Made by a program: the position numbers and the translations under genes
Assembly: GCF_047495875.1 (NCBI RefSeq)
Contig: NC_092467.1
Span: 31,605,566 to 31,669,565, forward strand
From: Pithys albifrons albifrons
Taxonomy: Eukaryota; Chordata; Aves; Passeriformes; Thamnophilidae
Length of the DNA stretch: 64,000 nucleotides
Direction of reading: 5' to 3'
Notes under the pieces: model-generated
What the model was told of the DNA's origin: nothing
The model's input: the letters and a program-made list of their open reading frames with translations, nothing else
Databases searched by the model: none
Shown here: piece by piece, positions 13,501-27,370 of the stretch
Layout of the letters: every line of letters starts with the position of its first letter
How positions within the stretch are numbered: position 1 is the first letter of the stretch

Positions 13501-16500
13501 GTCTGCTTTACCTTTTCAAAATGTTTCCATGGTTCACAGATAAGTCAGCTAGTGTACACTGCACTGTCTGGTGGGAAGTAAATCCCAGGACACACACAGG
13601 AACAGGTTCCACACCATTTTACTGGCAGAACTGCAGGCACACCTCGCTCAGCTGCAGCACAGGCACTCGGGACCAGCCTGGTTACAGCCCTGTGGAGATG
13701 CCAGAGGAACAGACTGTTCCCTACAGCTGCTCTCTCCTAAGAACAGGAATCCTTGCTTCACGAGGAGCTTGATGTCATCCATAACAAAATATCTGCTAGA
13801 TATAAAATCACAGTTTTGATATCTGCCATGAAAGAACACCCATCTGAATGCCCCCACTGGCATGATGTTCACACATCTGTATCCAGAGGTGAATGCTGCC
13901 CTGACTGAAACCCCTGAAAATCCATTCTGCCTTCAGTTCCAGCAGTACCAGGGAAGCTCCACTGACCTCGGGGATGGAAGTGCCAAGAGACTCAGTCCAT
14001 TGTCTCCTCCTGGCAGCACAGAGCATGAATGAGCATTCTGGCTGGTGATCCCCACCCTGCAATACACACTCAGATAATGAGTTTCAAGTGTTTATCTGTT
14101 CTCTGCCAACACAGTGGATCAAAATATGAGAAGAACACAAACAGTGTTTTCTCATGGAAAATTATCTTCCTCTTGCAAGTGAAGCCTGTCAAGAGTTCCT
14201 TCTTGGAACATCTTCCTTTTCTAGTTGATGTACTGATGCTGATTTCATTTTAAACATTTTTATGGCACTGTTGGCCCTTTTATTTATCCTGAGTTGCACT
14301 TTCTTATTCCAGAGCTTTTTTTATTTATTAAATAGTGGTGTTTTTTAAATTAAAAACTACTTCAGTGACTGGAACAATACAAGGAGTATTGCAGTGAATA
14401 GATTCAGCTGTGAACTGATAAGAGCTTTAACACTGTATTTCCTATTCAAATCATTCTCCTCTTATCCTCTATCAAGGTCTGCTCTGTGTACACCTCACCA
14501 CAGTGACTTTGCTCAGCAAATCACAGGAACAGGATTCATTCTGCTACGTTGCAAACATTTATTCTGGCCTTTTCCATACTCACTCCTCTGCACTGGCTGA
14601 AGTAGAGGTGCTGCCATCACTCAGAGCCTCCTGCCTGGCTCTGTGCTGTGTCCTCCCCTCTAGGGTGTTGGAGTGAAAGGCTGTGACACTGCTGGCTGTG
14701 CCCACCTCCAGTATTTCCTGCTCAGGGTGCTCCTTGGCCTGCCCACGCTCGTGCCCATCTGTCTGGGAGGGTCTGTGCCTGCTGCAGAGTGTTCAGGTCT
14801 TTGGACAGGCACTCTGGGCTCTCCTGGGCAGGCAGCAAGGGCTGCAGGTGACATCTGTTCTGCAGGACCATCCCTGCACAGCCCCTCCCACCTGAGTGCA
14901 CCTGTTGTCACCGTGTGCCAAGGAAGGGGAGCAGAGCAGGGAGGGAAGTGGCTGTTCCCAGGCAGCTGTGCCAGCCCCTGGGAGGGTCTGGAAGGGAACA
15001 GAAGCTTGAGATCCCATGCTGTCACCACCATACATGGCACTGGAAAGGAACACAATTTTCAGGGCTTCCTCTTGCAAAACAGATTCAAAACACTGCCATC
15101 TGTTCATCACTCCCATGACTGTGCAAGGTGAAGGGAAAAAAATGCCTCCTTGGGAAAGCCACCTCCATCTAGCCCAGAGGGAGACACGGGGCAGTGCCAC
15201 GTGAGGGAAAGACCATTGTCACAGCGGGTCTGATTTGCAGTGCAGACAATCGTTTTCAGTTCTGAAATATTCACTCACTCCCTGGCACTTTAACCAAATA
15301 AACTCACTGAACCCCAGTAGGCACAGAGCTCATGGATGTAGCTGGTTCTGGGAGACAGCAAGAGGCCACTGCCAGGCCTCAGAATTACTTATATAGGGGG
15401 AAGAAGAGAGACAAACATGAAACACTTAGTGCTGATACGGTACCAGGCGTCTGCCTGGGCACCAGCCCCAGGCACCAGCCAGCCAGCAACTCTGTGCTGT
15501 GATTGCTACATATGGTGAAACCTGGGTTGTCCTCCCTTCACTGATTTTTTGGCAAGGTAACAACCAGTGTGGGCAGGTCTTCCCGTGCTCCAGATGCACC
15601 TTCAGTTTGCCATTTAGGTGTCCCCTGCAGGGCCACCGAGCTTCACATCCCCACAACAGCACCTCTGGTTGGAGAGACAAAAAAACAGCTTTGGTGGGAA
15701 GAAAGCCCAAAGAGAATGCACAGCACAAAACAGGGAAATTAATGTTGTCCTACATGTTTTCTGCTCTGGTATCCCTGCTCCTCTTTGTCCACAGCACACG
15801 CCAGCCCAGCCGGTTGCTGCTGCGGTCACAGCTGACTGTGCTGCCTCCACTCAAATCCCAAGCAGGGACAGAGGCTCTGGCATGGCAGATCCACTCAGGA
15901 CACAGCCCTGCTCACGGTATTTGTTTTTATGGACAGGGACACTGAACCCAGCCACTGAATTGTCAAGTGCCTCTTAGAATGCAAAATGCCACAGTAAGAA
16001 AAGAAAGAGAAGCAATTCAGAGAGAAGAAAAGGATGGAAATATCTATCATTCAACACCACTGACAAAAAACAAACCCTGGCAGCAGGCTCCTGTGCACTG
16101 CCTTGTTTATGCCAATGCTGGTTGCAGCTCCTGCTCGGATCAGAAGCACAACAAATTGTCTGTTTGCCTGACTCCAGCGGGCTCTGATAGCTACTGACCG
16201 TGCTGACAGAGCCCATTGCCCGCATTTGAATGGGAACGATGGATAGGAGGAACAGCCACGCTTGAACACATACAAGATTGTTTTTAGAAATTCAAGACTG
16301 TATTTACAAGTTCCAGCTCTTAAGGCCAGGGTATTTTATTTACTTTGCTGGGTTTTTAATAGTGGAAAAGCACAAGAGCAATCCATCTGCCTGAAGTGGA
16401 AGCATCTTATAAATAAACAACAATAAAAAACAACACTTGAAATTCATTTCACCCACTACTGTTTTGTCTGAGTTCCCCCCAGAATCTAAATCAACAAGAG

Positions 16501-19500
16501 ATCAGACTGTAGTTTGTGAGTAAATTTCCTTCAACAGAAACAAACAAAAATAGACAAAGATACCCATCCTCCTCATACTTTATGCACAGTAATGCAAGTT
16601 ATTTTCCACTCCATTTAGACTTTTCACCTTCCTTTCATTTACCCTGTTTTTTACAGTTCAATAAATATTTTTCCAAGCTCCACTTGCCAAACAAAAGAGT
16701 TTAGCTTCAGTGTTACTCCTCTGACAAATATCCTTATGGTGTTGCACATGTGAGCCATTGATAAACAAATTAAAATTCTGTCCCAGCTCAGAGCTCAGCT
16801 GGCCCATTTCATCCTGCAGTATGGGTTTGTAAAGGTCTGGGTGTCTGTCATCCTCCCCTAACCTTGTCTTTGTCAAAGGGATACAAAAGCCTGCACGCTC
16901 GGGGCCTTACGATACTGATTAGTGTGAGTGACAAAGTGGAGTAGCAAGTCCACTCAGCCCTTCATAATAAATCTATCAAAGAGTAATAGAATTCCATCAA
17001 TTCTGCATCATCCCCGAGGGTCGCTGTGCTGGGATGGAAAGTGTGTTCCGCTGGGATTGTACAACTGTTATTATTCAATTACACTCTTTTCTTCCTAGTT
17101 AAAGACCATGATATCATTATCACTTAATGAATACATATAATTGGATCTGGACTCTATGTTTGGCTGATGAATACCACTCACTATTCATTCAGTCTCAGCT
17201 CATCTTCTGACCATTTATTATAGACTTTTGGCTGAAAACCATGATGACAAAGGGAATTTGAAATTAGCTGAGAATTCATTCAATGCTCAGTTAGACACAA
17301 AGGCAAAATACAATTCTGACGCATAAATGAGGCTGAGACCACACAGAGAAGTTTTGCCTGGAAGTTAATGGCTGTTGATTTCTGCATAAACACACCGAGG
17401 TCAGTGCTGAGATATTTTTTAAGACCATCTCAAAACTTTGCAAGCAAGAGATTTCCTCCCTCTCCTCCCCAAACAACAACAACCAAAAAAATTATCTCAA
17501 AGGTAAATACTAAATCTTTTTAAGTTGGTACTTTATTTCCCAACTTAGGCAAAATATTAGCTTTAAAGATGTCATCCGAGGCCATTATGAGCTTTAACTC
17601 AGCCCTGCTAAGCTAAACACCATTTTATGATTAAATAACATTTAAATCTGACAAAGCAAAAGTGCTTTCTATACAGTATATTTATTACACCTAATCTTGA
17701 GACCATCATTAAGTTTCATCAAACAGTGTGCCCCCAAAGGAAACTGGCCCTCCTATTCATATTGTTGGGAGTAAATGTAGCATACCTCCTTTGGATCACT
17801 GGTGAACAGGCCACCTCATTAATCCTAGTTAGTGGATGCTGCTGGGCATGTGGAGCAGCCAAATCCAGATGCTACCCACAGAGCCTCTCCAGGCAGTTAG
17901 GGAATCACAGAGTACCACCTCAAGCCCTCCATACATCACTTCAAATTAAATTTACATTAAGTGCTACTCCATCAGAGCCGAGAGAAGCTGACATCTTTGG
18001 AAAATGCAGATGATAATCCATTAAATCCTATTATATACATGTCTTCTAATTTTACTTAAGCTCATGCATACCAAAGTGTGAGTTTGTGTTAAAAATTAAA
18101 GACCCTTTTACTAGAACAAAAGACTTTATGAACTGTTGACTTTGGGAGGGTTTATTACAGGATCAGGCTATTCTGTCAAGACAAGTAGACTTTTTTTTCC
18201 CTGTAAAATTTCTGGTTAATCATTTGTTCCTGGGATCTTTTTTCAAATGCACAATGTATCTTTGCTGTTTCCATCCCCAACTCTTTGTTCTCTCAAATAG
18301 AAGTGCAGCCTCTTTAACTTAATCAAATGTTATGAATGAAACAGTGGGACACATATTGTCTCCTTTTGCAATTAAGAAAATATTTGCTGGCAGCTTCCAA
18401 ACTGGCAACAGCAAGAAGATGCTATAAAATCATCACAGTGAAAAAGCTGAGGGTTTAATTGCCCTATTACCACATATGTCAATCCCTTTATATTTTCCTA
18501 GTCCTTAGTCACAGTTACTTTTACTTTGATTAGCCTCTTCTAATTTCAGAGCATTGATCTTACTGGTTTTATTTCAAGGTACTCAATTTTTTATATTTAG
18601 CCACAGCATTTTATGTGTATGTTTCCATCTGATTTACTTTTCTGCAAGACCTAATCCAAAATTGGAAATACACAGATTTTAGAAAAAGATAATGATTATT
18701 TTATCTAATAGGCAGAGATATTATATGAAAACACATCCAGAAATAAAACACACACATAGACATATACAGACACAAATAATTTCAAAGCTGTTTATCAAAC
18801 CTTTTAAAATTTAATCAGAGGTTGGATTTCAGGATTAGATTGGCTCTACCTTTCAAGCCAGTTCTTTCCAAGAGTTTGGCTGCATGTTTTCTTTACAGAA
18901 TATTTCTGTAGTGTGTGTGTATATACATGCAGTGGAGATGTGTTGCCTTTCAACCACAGTCAGTCTCTGGCACTTGAAAAGGGGCAGACTGTCATCTGGC
19001 AGAAATAAGTGTGGCACCATAAAATTCAAGTGAATTAATAATCTGACTGAAGTTTTTCATTGTAATATTTCTGATTTATGCCAGCTGAGGATGTTTCCCT
19101 ACATTATTTCCTGGAAATGCAGAACTCACCTAGTTTTACACTATGGGTTGCTCCTTTTTTGTCAGTCCAGGGCGAGCAACACCTTTGTGAGCTGCTCCCA
19201 CCTCCTGTACAGCTGCAGGTGCTGTGGCAGCAGCACGGTCTGTGTGGCCAGCTCAGCCCAGCTCACTGCAGCTCCAGCACAGCCACACTCTCACTGTGCA
19301 GCACTTTTTGAATATTACAAATACAGGCTCCAAACAAGACTCAATAAAATGCCCACACCCTGTGGAGGTGGCACTCAGAGGGGAGGGGGGTGGTTGCTCT
19401 CAGGAGCTCTCCAGGCTGCCTGCAGAGTGGGCCAGCACTTGTGCCAAGGCTCCCTTGCCAAGGAGGACCAGTAAAAACTGATGTCACCAATAATTAAAAC

Positions 19501-22500
19501 TGCAGAGTTTAGTTTCGTCTTCTTGCACAGAGATTTATGCTTGTTACTCCCATTAAAACTAGTAGGATCTGCTTCCATAAATTTCCATTCAGCAGGTTTA
19601 TAACGTTACCCAAATTATTGCTCTATAATATACTTACACCCTATGATTTCAGAAGCTTCCTTTACCTATGAACATCACTAGCTCCAATTTTAATAAATCA
19701 TTCCCATTAGGAAAATATCATACAGCATCTACCACTTCAATTTTCTTATTTCTTTTTTATGAAAGGGGCATAAGTTGTTATTTGTTTGCATCTGATGGGT
19801 CAGATTTTGTTTTCAAAATCACCAGTGACTTGTAACTGAATTGGATGATTAAAAAGCCAAAATTGATCTTAACTATTAGGTCATGCTTGAAAGGAGTTCT
19901 GAAAGATGATGCTGAGTACACACACAAAGCAAAATGCTGAATTTCATGTTAAAAATGATGGAGCACAATGTAGGATCATCCTCTTCTTTTAATGTTTTAG
20001 ACTTGCCTTTTCCAGGGACTACAAAGAAATTAGCCAGGCATGAGGAGAGTAGGAAATGCAATCCTGGCCCCACTGTGGGACTCACAGCCTGACCTCCACC
20101 AGAACTGAACAGACATTTAAAGAGATTTCTAGAATCTGATATCTGAAATGTCTTGGGAAAACCATCAGGACTATCAAAAAAAAAAAAGGCATGCATAAAA
20201 GAGGAACAAATTTTCCAAGGTATCCATAAGGAATAGTCTACTGAGGGAATGGCAAGTACGACCAAAACTTACCCAATGCTGGTGTCACTCCTGCACCTAA
20301 AAGAGAGACTCCAAAGCAAAAATGAAGGCTAAAAGGGTCCCTGGGAAGAGGCAGTCTGGCCACTGATGACAAACATTTCTGGTGTAGCCCTGCTGACAGG
20401 TATGAATCCTGCCAGTACATGGAGTTCCCAAAAACCAAAAGAATTTTCAACCTAATCCTTCTACCAAGTGCAGCCATAAACTGAGGGCTCAGCTGAACAA
20501 CCCCAGGCTGGGTTGGCACAGTTTTCCAGCTGCTTGCAAGAACTCCACTGCCATATTCCCTGTTCACAGTGCATGCAATAAAACATCACATGATTTGGGC
20601 TAATTTGGGGCCAAGTAAGGCCCCTCAGTTTCCATTTGCCACAGAGCATGGAACTGCCTCGAGACTGCATCTGGCTCAGGAACAAATTGTGAATGCAGGC
20701 ACTGGGAGCTCAGGACAGCTTGTGATGGCCAGAGTGGCCTTGCACCACACTCTGTGTCACAGGAAATACCTTTCTGCTCTGTGCTTGCTTAGCACCCAAC
20801 AGAACAGCTCGTGTTAGAGGCTCTTCTTCATGTCCTTCCAGCTCACCACCAGTTTATACAACTGCCTGCCAGCTCCTTCTCTGTCTGTGACTTGCAAAGG
20901 GGGAGCTGATGTTATTATTTACATGCAGCACCACTTGGAGAGGAGGCAGCCAGAGAGGTCCCCAGCACAGCCACGGTGCACACACACAAACAGCAAGAGG
21001 CAGCCCTTGCCCCCAATAACTTACAGTCCAAATAAACAAGACAGGCAGGAGGTCAGAGAGGAAACAGAGGCACAAAGAAGTGACGTGATTCGCCTGCAGT
21101 CACCTCAGAGATGATTGGCAGAGTCAGGATTAGACTAATAGATCACTGAATCAATCCACTGACTAAACATATTGCTTCCCATTATTTCTTGGGAGGCAAA
21201 CCAGGAAGAATGATCTCACTCTGCTAAGAGCCATAATAAAAATAACAGCAGTACCAAGGGCAAGTTCGGAGCTTTCTCATGATGTGCTGTGGATCAACTG
21301 GTGGAGAGGCTGCTCCCTCCACCACCATGTTTTGAATGGTCTTCACGGCAGGAATGATGGAAGACAGAGGAATGGCTGACAGTACTGAATAAAACTCCAT
21401 GTAAATTCCCCTTATGAACATCTGATAAGTATTTATATGGGCATAAAGGGTTATTTATTTCCCCGTCCCCATGAATGATTTACATGCTACTCTCCATTTC
21501 TATAAGGCACTCGCTCGGGCTGGAGCAGCAATGTACTCTGCCTGGCTCTTTTTCCAAAGAAATGACTGACAAGGAGCTGGAGCCAGGATGCTGGGTGAGG
21601 GTGGGAACATTTCCAGTGCTTTTAACTGTCTTTCACAGGAGCCATTTTCCTCCCTCTGTTCCACTTTCAACTTTTTCCCCCCTCCTGTCAATGAGTTTCA
21701 CCTTCCTCAAAGTCTCTGTAGTCTCCAAACTCTTTTTGTCATTCTGTAGGTAGAATAACCCTTTTTTCACATGACATCTTTTAAGGATGAGATTCAGGAA
21801 AGAAATTGCAGAAGTTTAAATTATAATCACTCAGTGAATGCCACTGCAGTGCCTGGGAGGTTCCTCTGGTTCTTTAGCTCTCACTCCCACTCAAGCTGTG
21901 CCAGGATCGTTCCAAGGGTTTTCCTACCCAAGGGCCTGGGTTACATTTCTGAGGACTCCGTAATTCCACACCAGTGAAATTACAGTTTACCCTCAGAATT
22001 TCAGAATGATTAGCTCTGAACCCAGATCCAGTTTTGTAGTTTATAAAAGGGCAAAATCAAAGTCTGGATCAATTCCTCTTATAGAGTTTATAGTTCAGCC
22101 AAATCTTAGTATTTTTCCCTGATCTGGTCTCCTTCTCCCTGTCAAAAGTGTATCCTAATAGTATAAAAGTACCTAAACAGATACAGTGAGAAATATCACA
22201 GATTTCTAAATGGGAACTTCCAAGACTCTTGGCCTTCAAATTCCAGAAAGATGAGTGGGAGTTCAGCTTGAGGGAGCACATTTTTTTTCCTGGATGCAGC
22301 CAAATGAAGTACTGAATCCCTGACTTCCAGTAATACCAAATACAGTGGATGCAATCCCACTCAGTTTTATTTGACAGCTGGAATGAACACAGTAAATATG
22401 TTTACAAAGTGTTGGACAAATATTTATAACATAAATTTCAAAGAAAATCTTTTTAAAGAAATCAGATTTATAAACCTTTGGCTCTACTCTGACCCTTCAT

Positions 22501-23340
22501 ATTCAGCCCCCAACACCTTAAGAAAATATGGCTGCATTGTCCTCATTAGGAATGTGATGGGAATCACCCTGAATGGAGTTGGATAATGTTTTCCATTTCT
22601 GTAACCATGTTGAAGTATTAATTTACTTTCAGAGCAAGAGAATCACACTTGTAAGATTCATTCAATGACTCAAAAACCCTAAGGAAATTAAAATACAGAG
22701 GTATAAATCAGATAGGAATTAGACAGGAATTGTGTACACTACCTGTGTGCCAGCTTTCCATGCTGTGCCACTCAAACTCTTCTCATATCAAAACACCTCA
22801 AAAGGCAGATATTTAGAGCCAACTCTGAAGCAAAAACATCAGCACAAATCTGAGGTTGTGCACCACCTGAAACGGGGAAACCAGAGTTAAGCTCCTTCAT
22901 TGTGCAAACATTTGTACGACTTTCTGTGAAGTCAGAGCAGTCCCAAAAGCTCTTTCTGCTCATCGCAGCCTCTTCCACGCTTTTAAAATCTATTCCACAA
23001 TCCCAGCTACCTCCACCAAACTGCAATGGATCCCACACAGGAGGAAGCTCTGGGTGGGAGTTTGGAGTGGTGCACAGCAGGTATTAGTCTGTGTTACTGT
23101 TGGCAGCTTTGTATCACTGCTGAGGAGGAGAATCTCCCCTCACACCCTTGTGCCTCACACTGTGGCTGCTCGGTCAGAGCTCCACATTTAACCCTCAGAG
23201 CAGCTCAGCTCATGGGGGGACACCGGCACTGTATGAACCTGCATGTTCAGCCAGGCTCCATTTGCACCCCCTGCAGCAATGCCTGGCACAGGCTGGGCAA
23301 AACCCCTGGAGCAGCCACGGCCGGCTGGCCCCTCATGACC
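10576..23340. other. Long intergenic stretch, no gene or clear repeat
   Basis: Nearly 13 kb of AT-rich sequence with a 16-T run at 11554-11569. A weak, old CR1-like trace is possible near 12151-12210. AT-rich blocks at about 17040-17200 and 17500-18700 contain many TAAT cores and could include conserved noncoding elements. No splice-flanked coding segment was recognised. Confidence 0.45.
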
Positions 23341-24285
23341 TGCCAGCACCCACCATGGCACCCATCAGCCCTGAGCCCCCTCAGCCTTCCTTCTCCCCTC
23401 ATGGCACCCACCATGGCACCCACCTCCCCTCAGCCTTTCTCCTACCCTCAGGCACCCAAAATGGCGCCCACCTCTCCTCAGCCCCCTTATGGCAACCACC
23501 ATGACACCCACCTCCCCTCAGCCTTCCTCCTTCCTCATGGCACCCGCCATGGCACCCATCTCCCCTCAGCCTTCTTTCTCCCCTCATAGCACCCACCATG
23601 GCACCCACCTCCCCTCAGCCTTTCTCCTACCCTCCAGCACCCAAAATGGCACCCATCTCCCCTCAGCCCCCTCATGGCACCCTCCATGGCACCCACCTCC
23701 CCTGAGTCTTCCTGCTCCTCTCATGACACCCACCATGTCACCCACCTCCCCTCAGCCTTTCTTCTACCCTCCAGCACCCAAAATGGTGCCCACTTCTCCT
23801 CAGCCCCCTTATGGCACCCACCATGGCACCCACCTCCCCTCAGCCTTCCTCCTTCCTCATGGCACCCACCATGGCACCCACCTCCCCTCAGCCTTCCTCC
23901 TTCCTCATGGCACCCACCATGGCACCCACCTCCACTCAGCCTTCCTCCTTCCTCATGGCACCCACCATGGCACTCACCTCCCCTCAGCCTTTCCCCTACC
24001 CTCCAGCACCCAAAATGGCGCCCACCTCCCCTCAGCCCCCTCATGGCACCCACCATGTCACTCACCTCCCCTCAGCCTTCCTGCTCCCCTCCAGCACACA
24101 AAATGACGCCCACCTCCCCTCAGCCCCCTCTGCCTTCCTCCTTCCTCATGGCACCCACTATGACACTCACCTCCCCTCAGCCTTTCTCCTACCCTCCAGC
24201 ACCCAAAATGGCGCCCACCTCCCCTCAGTCCCCTCATGGCACCCACTGTGGCACCCACCTCCCCTCAGTCCCTCCAGGCTGTGCA
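23341..24285. repeat. Minisatellite of about 48-bp and 36-39-bp units
   Basis: The array consists of repeats beginning 'cctcccctcagcc' and ending in one or two 'atggcacccac' blocks. Two common 48-bp versions alternate: one with 'ttcctccttcctcatggcac', the other with 'tctcctaccctccagcaccc' followed by 'aaaatggcgcccac'. Shorter units also occur ('cagccccctcatggcaccc'). Frames stay open on both strands for up to about 210 codons because of the unit periodicity and lack of stops; I do not regard these as genes. Confidence 0.95.
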
Positions 24286-24384
24286 GAACCATCCTGTTGG
24301 TCATGAGGATGGTCGGAGGAGAGTGATGGCAGCCTGAGATCTGCTGCAAGGGACATTCTTCTCCCACCTTTGTGTTTTCTCACC

Positions 24385-24725
24385 ATCATGTTCACCTGCC
24401 CTCATGTCCTTCTGCCCTCACACTTTCCCGCCCTCACACTTTCCCGCCCTAATATTTTCCTGCCCTCACGCTTTGCCGCCTTCACACTTTCCCGCCCTCA
24501 TGTGTTTCCACCCTCACACTTTCCCACCCTCACGTTTTTCTGCCCTCACACTCTCCTGCCCTCACATTTTGAACCCTCACACTTTCCCACTCTCACTTTG
24601 CTGCCCTCATGTTTTCTGCCCTCATGTTTTTCTGCCTTCACGTGTTTCTGCCCTCACGCTCTCCTGCCCTCACACTCTCCTGCCCTCACACTTTCCCGCC
24701 CTCACCCTTCCTCACCCTCACACAG
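24385..24725. repeat. Minisatellite of about 16-bp units
   Basis: Degenerate tandem copies of 'gccctcacactttccc' occur, with 'gttttctgccctcatg' and 'ctctcctgccctcac' variants. It follows the 48-bp array after about 100 bp and is also pyrimidine-rich on the plus strand. The two may have evolved side by side in one unstable region. Confidence 0.9.
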
Positions 24726-24927
24726 TGCAATGTCCCCAAGGCGGACATGGCGAAGGGACCCTCCCATGCCATCCCTGCTCTGCCATCCCTGCCCTGAGCC
24801 CCGTGCTGGGACAGGGACCATATGGAGCATCCCTGGGAAGGGAGCTGGGCTGCCCGGTGGCTCCTGGGGCAGGCACACCCCTCTGTGCCCACCATGTCCT
24901 CAGGGTTCCGTCCCGTTAGATCCAGAG

Positions 24928-25285
24928 GATCACAGAATCACAGAATGGATTGGGTTGGAAAAGACCTTCAAGATCATCAAGTCCAACCCTTGGTCCAACT
25001 CCAGTCCTTTTACCAGATCATGGCACTCAGTGCCACGGCCAAGCTCAGTTTTAAAACCTCCAGGGATGGGGAATCCACCCCCTCTCTGGGCAGCCCATTC
25101 CAATCCCTGAGCACTCTCTCTGCAAAGAATTTTTTCTGCTCTCCAACTTAAATTTCCCCTGGCAGAGCTTGAGCCCATCGTGCCCCCTTGTCCTATTGCT
25201 GAGTGCCTGGGAGAAGAGACCAACCCCCACCTGGCTGAACTTCCCTTCAGGTAGTTACAGACAGTGACAGACACGCAGCCCACGC
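24928..25285 (-). mobile_element. CR1 3' end, reverse orientation
   Basis: The copy begins with the reversed tail 'atcacagaatcacagaatgg' and continues through 'attgggttggaaaagacctt', 'gatggggaatccaccccctc' and 'ttgagcccatcgtgccccct'. It retains a nearly intact 3' terminus, so it is relatively young. A close relative lies at 37503, sharing 'actcagtgccacggccaag'. Confidence 0.92.
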
Positions 25286-25355
25286 TGTGTGATCAGCTGC
25301 TCCAGAGCTCCTGCTCTGCATTCCCTGACACAGCAAAGCCATGCAGTTCCATGAG

Positions 25356-25485
25356 CTTAAAATCACAACATGCCTTGAGCTGGAAGGGACCCACAGGGAG
25401 CACCAAGTCCAACTCCCTTCTCCTTTTTCAGCCCAACATTCCCACCCTGTCCCTGTGGTGCCGACCCTGCCAGCCCTGGGATCCT
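25356..25485 (-). mobile_element. CR1-like tail fragment
   Basis: The text 'tgagctggaagggacccaca' followed by 'caccaagtccaactccc' is the reverse of a CR1 tail belonging to the same subfamily as the SINE tail at 10430. It lies about 70 bp from the previous CR1 copy and is a separate, diverged insertion. Confidence 0.65.
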
Positions 25486-25669
25486 GTGCAGTGTTCTGGG
25501 CAGGAACAGCATCCTTTGTGTCACCGCAAAAAGCCACCAGTGGTAATTCCAGCCACGGTAGCAGCGGAATTTTCAAATTAAAACAATCAAGGGGCTGCAA
25601 GCGGAAGAAATTGCAAATAGTCCCCCCTGTTGGTACAGGGAGTCAGTTTTGCTGCTGCTGTGAGATTTT

Positions 25670-26700
25670 ATTGTGAGCTTAATGTCCACAGCTGCAATTA
25701 GCATGACAAAAGCAAGGCCAAATTTCATGCTGGCAAAGACTCCTCTGAAATCTTCCTCGGTGTCTCCACCTTCCCCAGGAATCCCCAGCGTGTGTTTGGT
25801 CGGTGACCTGCTTTGGCTAACATTTCATCACAAAACAAAGAAGAAATGATCATAAACAAAGATTACATTTATTTTAACGCTCAGCTTTTCATCAGCGTTT
25901 AACCTTTATGGGGAATCAGATTATATTTTCTCCATGACTAAGAAAAATCTAGTGGTGTGTAATTAAAATAACAAAGAGCAGTCCCGTTCCGTACAAGCAC
26001 AATTATGTTCGTGTGGTACCACTGTAATTGAAACACAGAAGATGTTTCAGTCTGTATTAAAAGAGAATTTCTTTCAGTGGGTTTCCTGAAGCTCATTAGA
26101 TATTCCCTGGCCTATTCTCCTAAGTAATTAGATTTTAACAGGATTTTCAACAGATCAGAGCAATCTCTTTGGGTGCCAATAGGAGACTCTCCCTCTGGCC
26201 TTACCAGCAGGGCAGCATGGATAACATCCAGGCTGGGAGTTAATAGGACAATTACTGGCCTCTTTCAAATGAGTTACATTAATGCACTTAAGCTAAATGG
26301 CTCTGCATATGATTAAATATTAACATCTGCAAAATATGAAATCATGATATGCAATCAAGCTTTGTTGTTTTAATTTCCCAAATGCCGGATTTCAGTGGTG
26401 TATGTAAATGTGTGCTGGGTAGTGTACACTAAACTTTCAAAACACAGATCAACACTGTTTGTGAATGGTTCTTCTGGAGCTACTAAGTTAAACATCTTAA
26501 AATAGCACTGGGCAAGAGGAAATTATCGAAAATTACATAAAAACAGGAAAAGTTATAAAAAACAGCCTTCATATTGAATGCCTCGAAGTGAGTCAGGTCA
26601 TGATTTCCATTGCAAACAGAAATAAAAATTTAAAATTCAGTGCCTCAGTATCTAAGACTTTCCTGACAGGGAGAAGACACAGTGACCAAGGATGAGGAAA
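25670..26700. promoter_or_regulatory. Candidate conserved noncoding block
   Basis: About 1 kb lacks repeats and is rich in homeodomain-type cores (TAAT, ATTAAA). It contains an ATGCAAT octamer-like site at 26349-26355 and, five bases on, a SOX-type CTTTGTT at 26360-26366. It lies in the FOXD3 desert, where long-range enhancers are expected. Only composition and motif spacing support the call; conservation was not measured. Confidence 0.25.
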
Positions 26701-26825
26701 AGGGTCAGGTACTTAATGAACTCTTTTCCTCAGTTGTTCATGGCAGGACTGGTTGTTCTCCAGGTACTCAGCCTTCTGAGCAGCACGACAGGGACAGGGA
26801 TCAGAATGCAGCCCCCATAATCTAG

Positions 26826-27370
26826 GGCACACCTTCCACTGTCCCAGGTTGCTCCAAGCCCTGTCCAGCCTGGCCTTGGACGCTCCCAGGGATCCAGGGG
26901 CAGCCACAGCTTCTCTGCCCAACCTGTGCCAGGGCCTGCCCACCCTCAAAGCCAGGAATTCCTTCCCAGTATCCCACCTAACCCTGCCCTCTGGCAGTGG
27001 GAAGCAATTTCCTGTGTCCTGTCCCTCCATCCCTTGATCCCAGTCCCTCTCCAGCTCTCCTGGAGCCCCTTTGGGCTCTGGAAGGGTCTCTCAGGGTCTC
27101 CCTGAAGCCTTCTCTTCTCCAGGTGAGCCCCCCAACTCTCCCAGTCTGGATCCAGAGGAGAGGGCTCCAGCCCTGGAGCATCTCCGGGGCCTCCTCCAGA
27201 CTCACTCCAGCCCCATCCCTCCTGTGCTGGGGATCTCAGATCTGGACTCAGTGCTCCAGGTGGGGTCCCACAGACCAGAGCAGAAGGGGGAAATCACCTC
27301 TCTTGACCTGCAGATCACAATTCCTTCGATGCAGCCCCGGACACATTTGGATTCCTGTCCTACAGCCCAT
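26826..27370 (-). mobile_element. CR1 internal fragment, 3' tail missing
   Basis: Reverse-oriented CR1 sequence runs from 'caccttccactgtcccaggt' through 'aggaattccttcccagtatc' and 'cagccctggagcatctccgg' to about 'cgatgcagcccc'. The terminal tail and the first part of the 3' UTR are absent, so the insertion was truncated at that end by a later deletion. The internal part extends farther 5' than most copies in the window. Confidence 0.85.

Noticed and set aside
23026..24326. Several proline/histidine-rich open frames of up to 210 codons
   Set aside because: They are produced by the 48-bp minisatellite; frames on both strands are open and no start or splice context exists.
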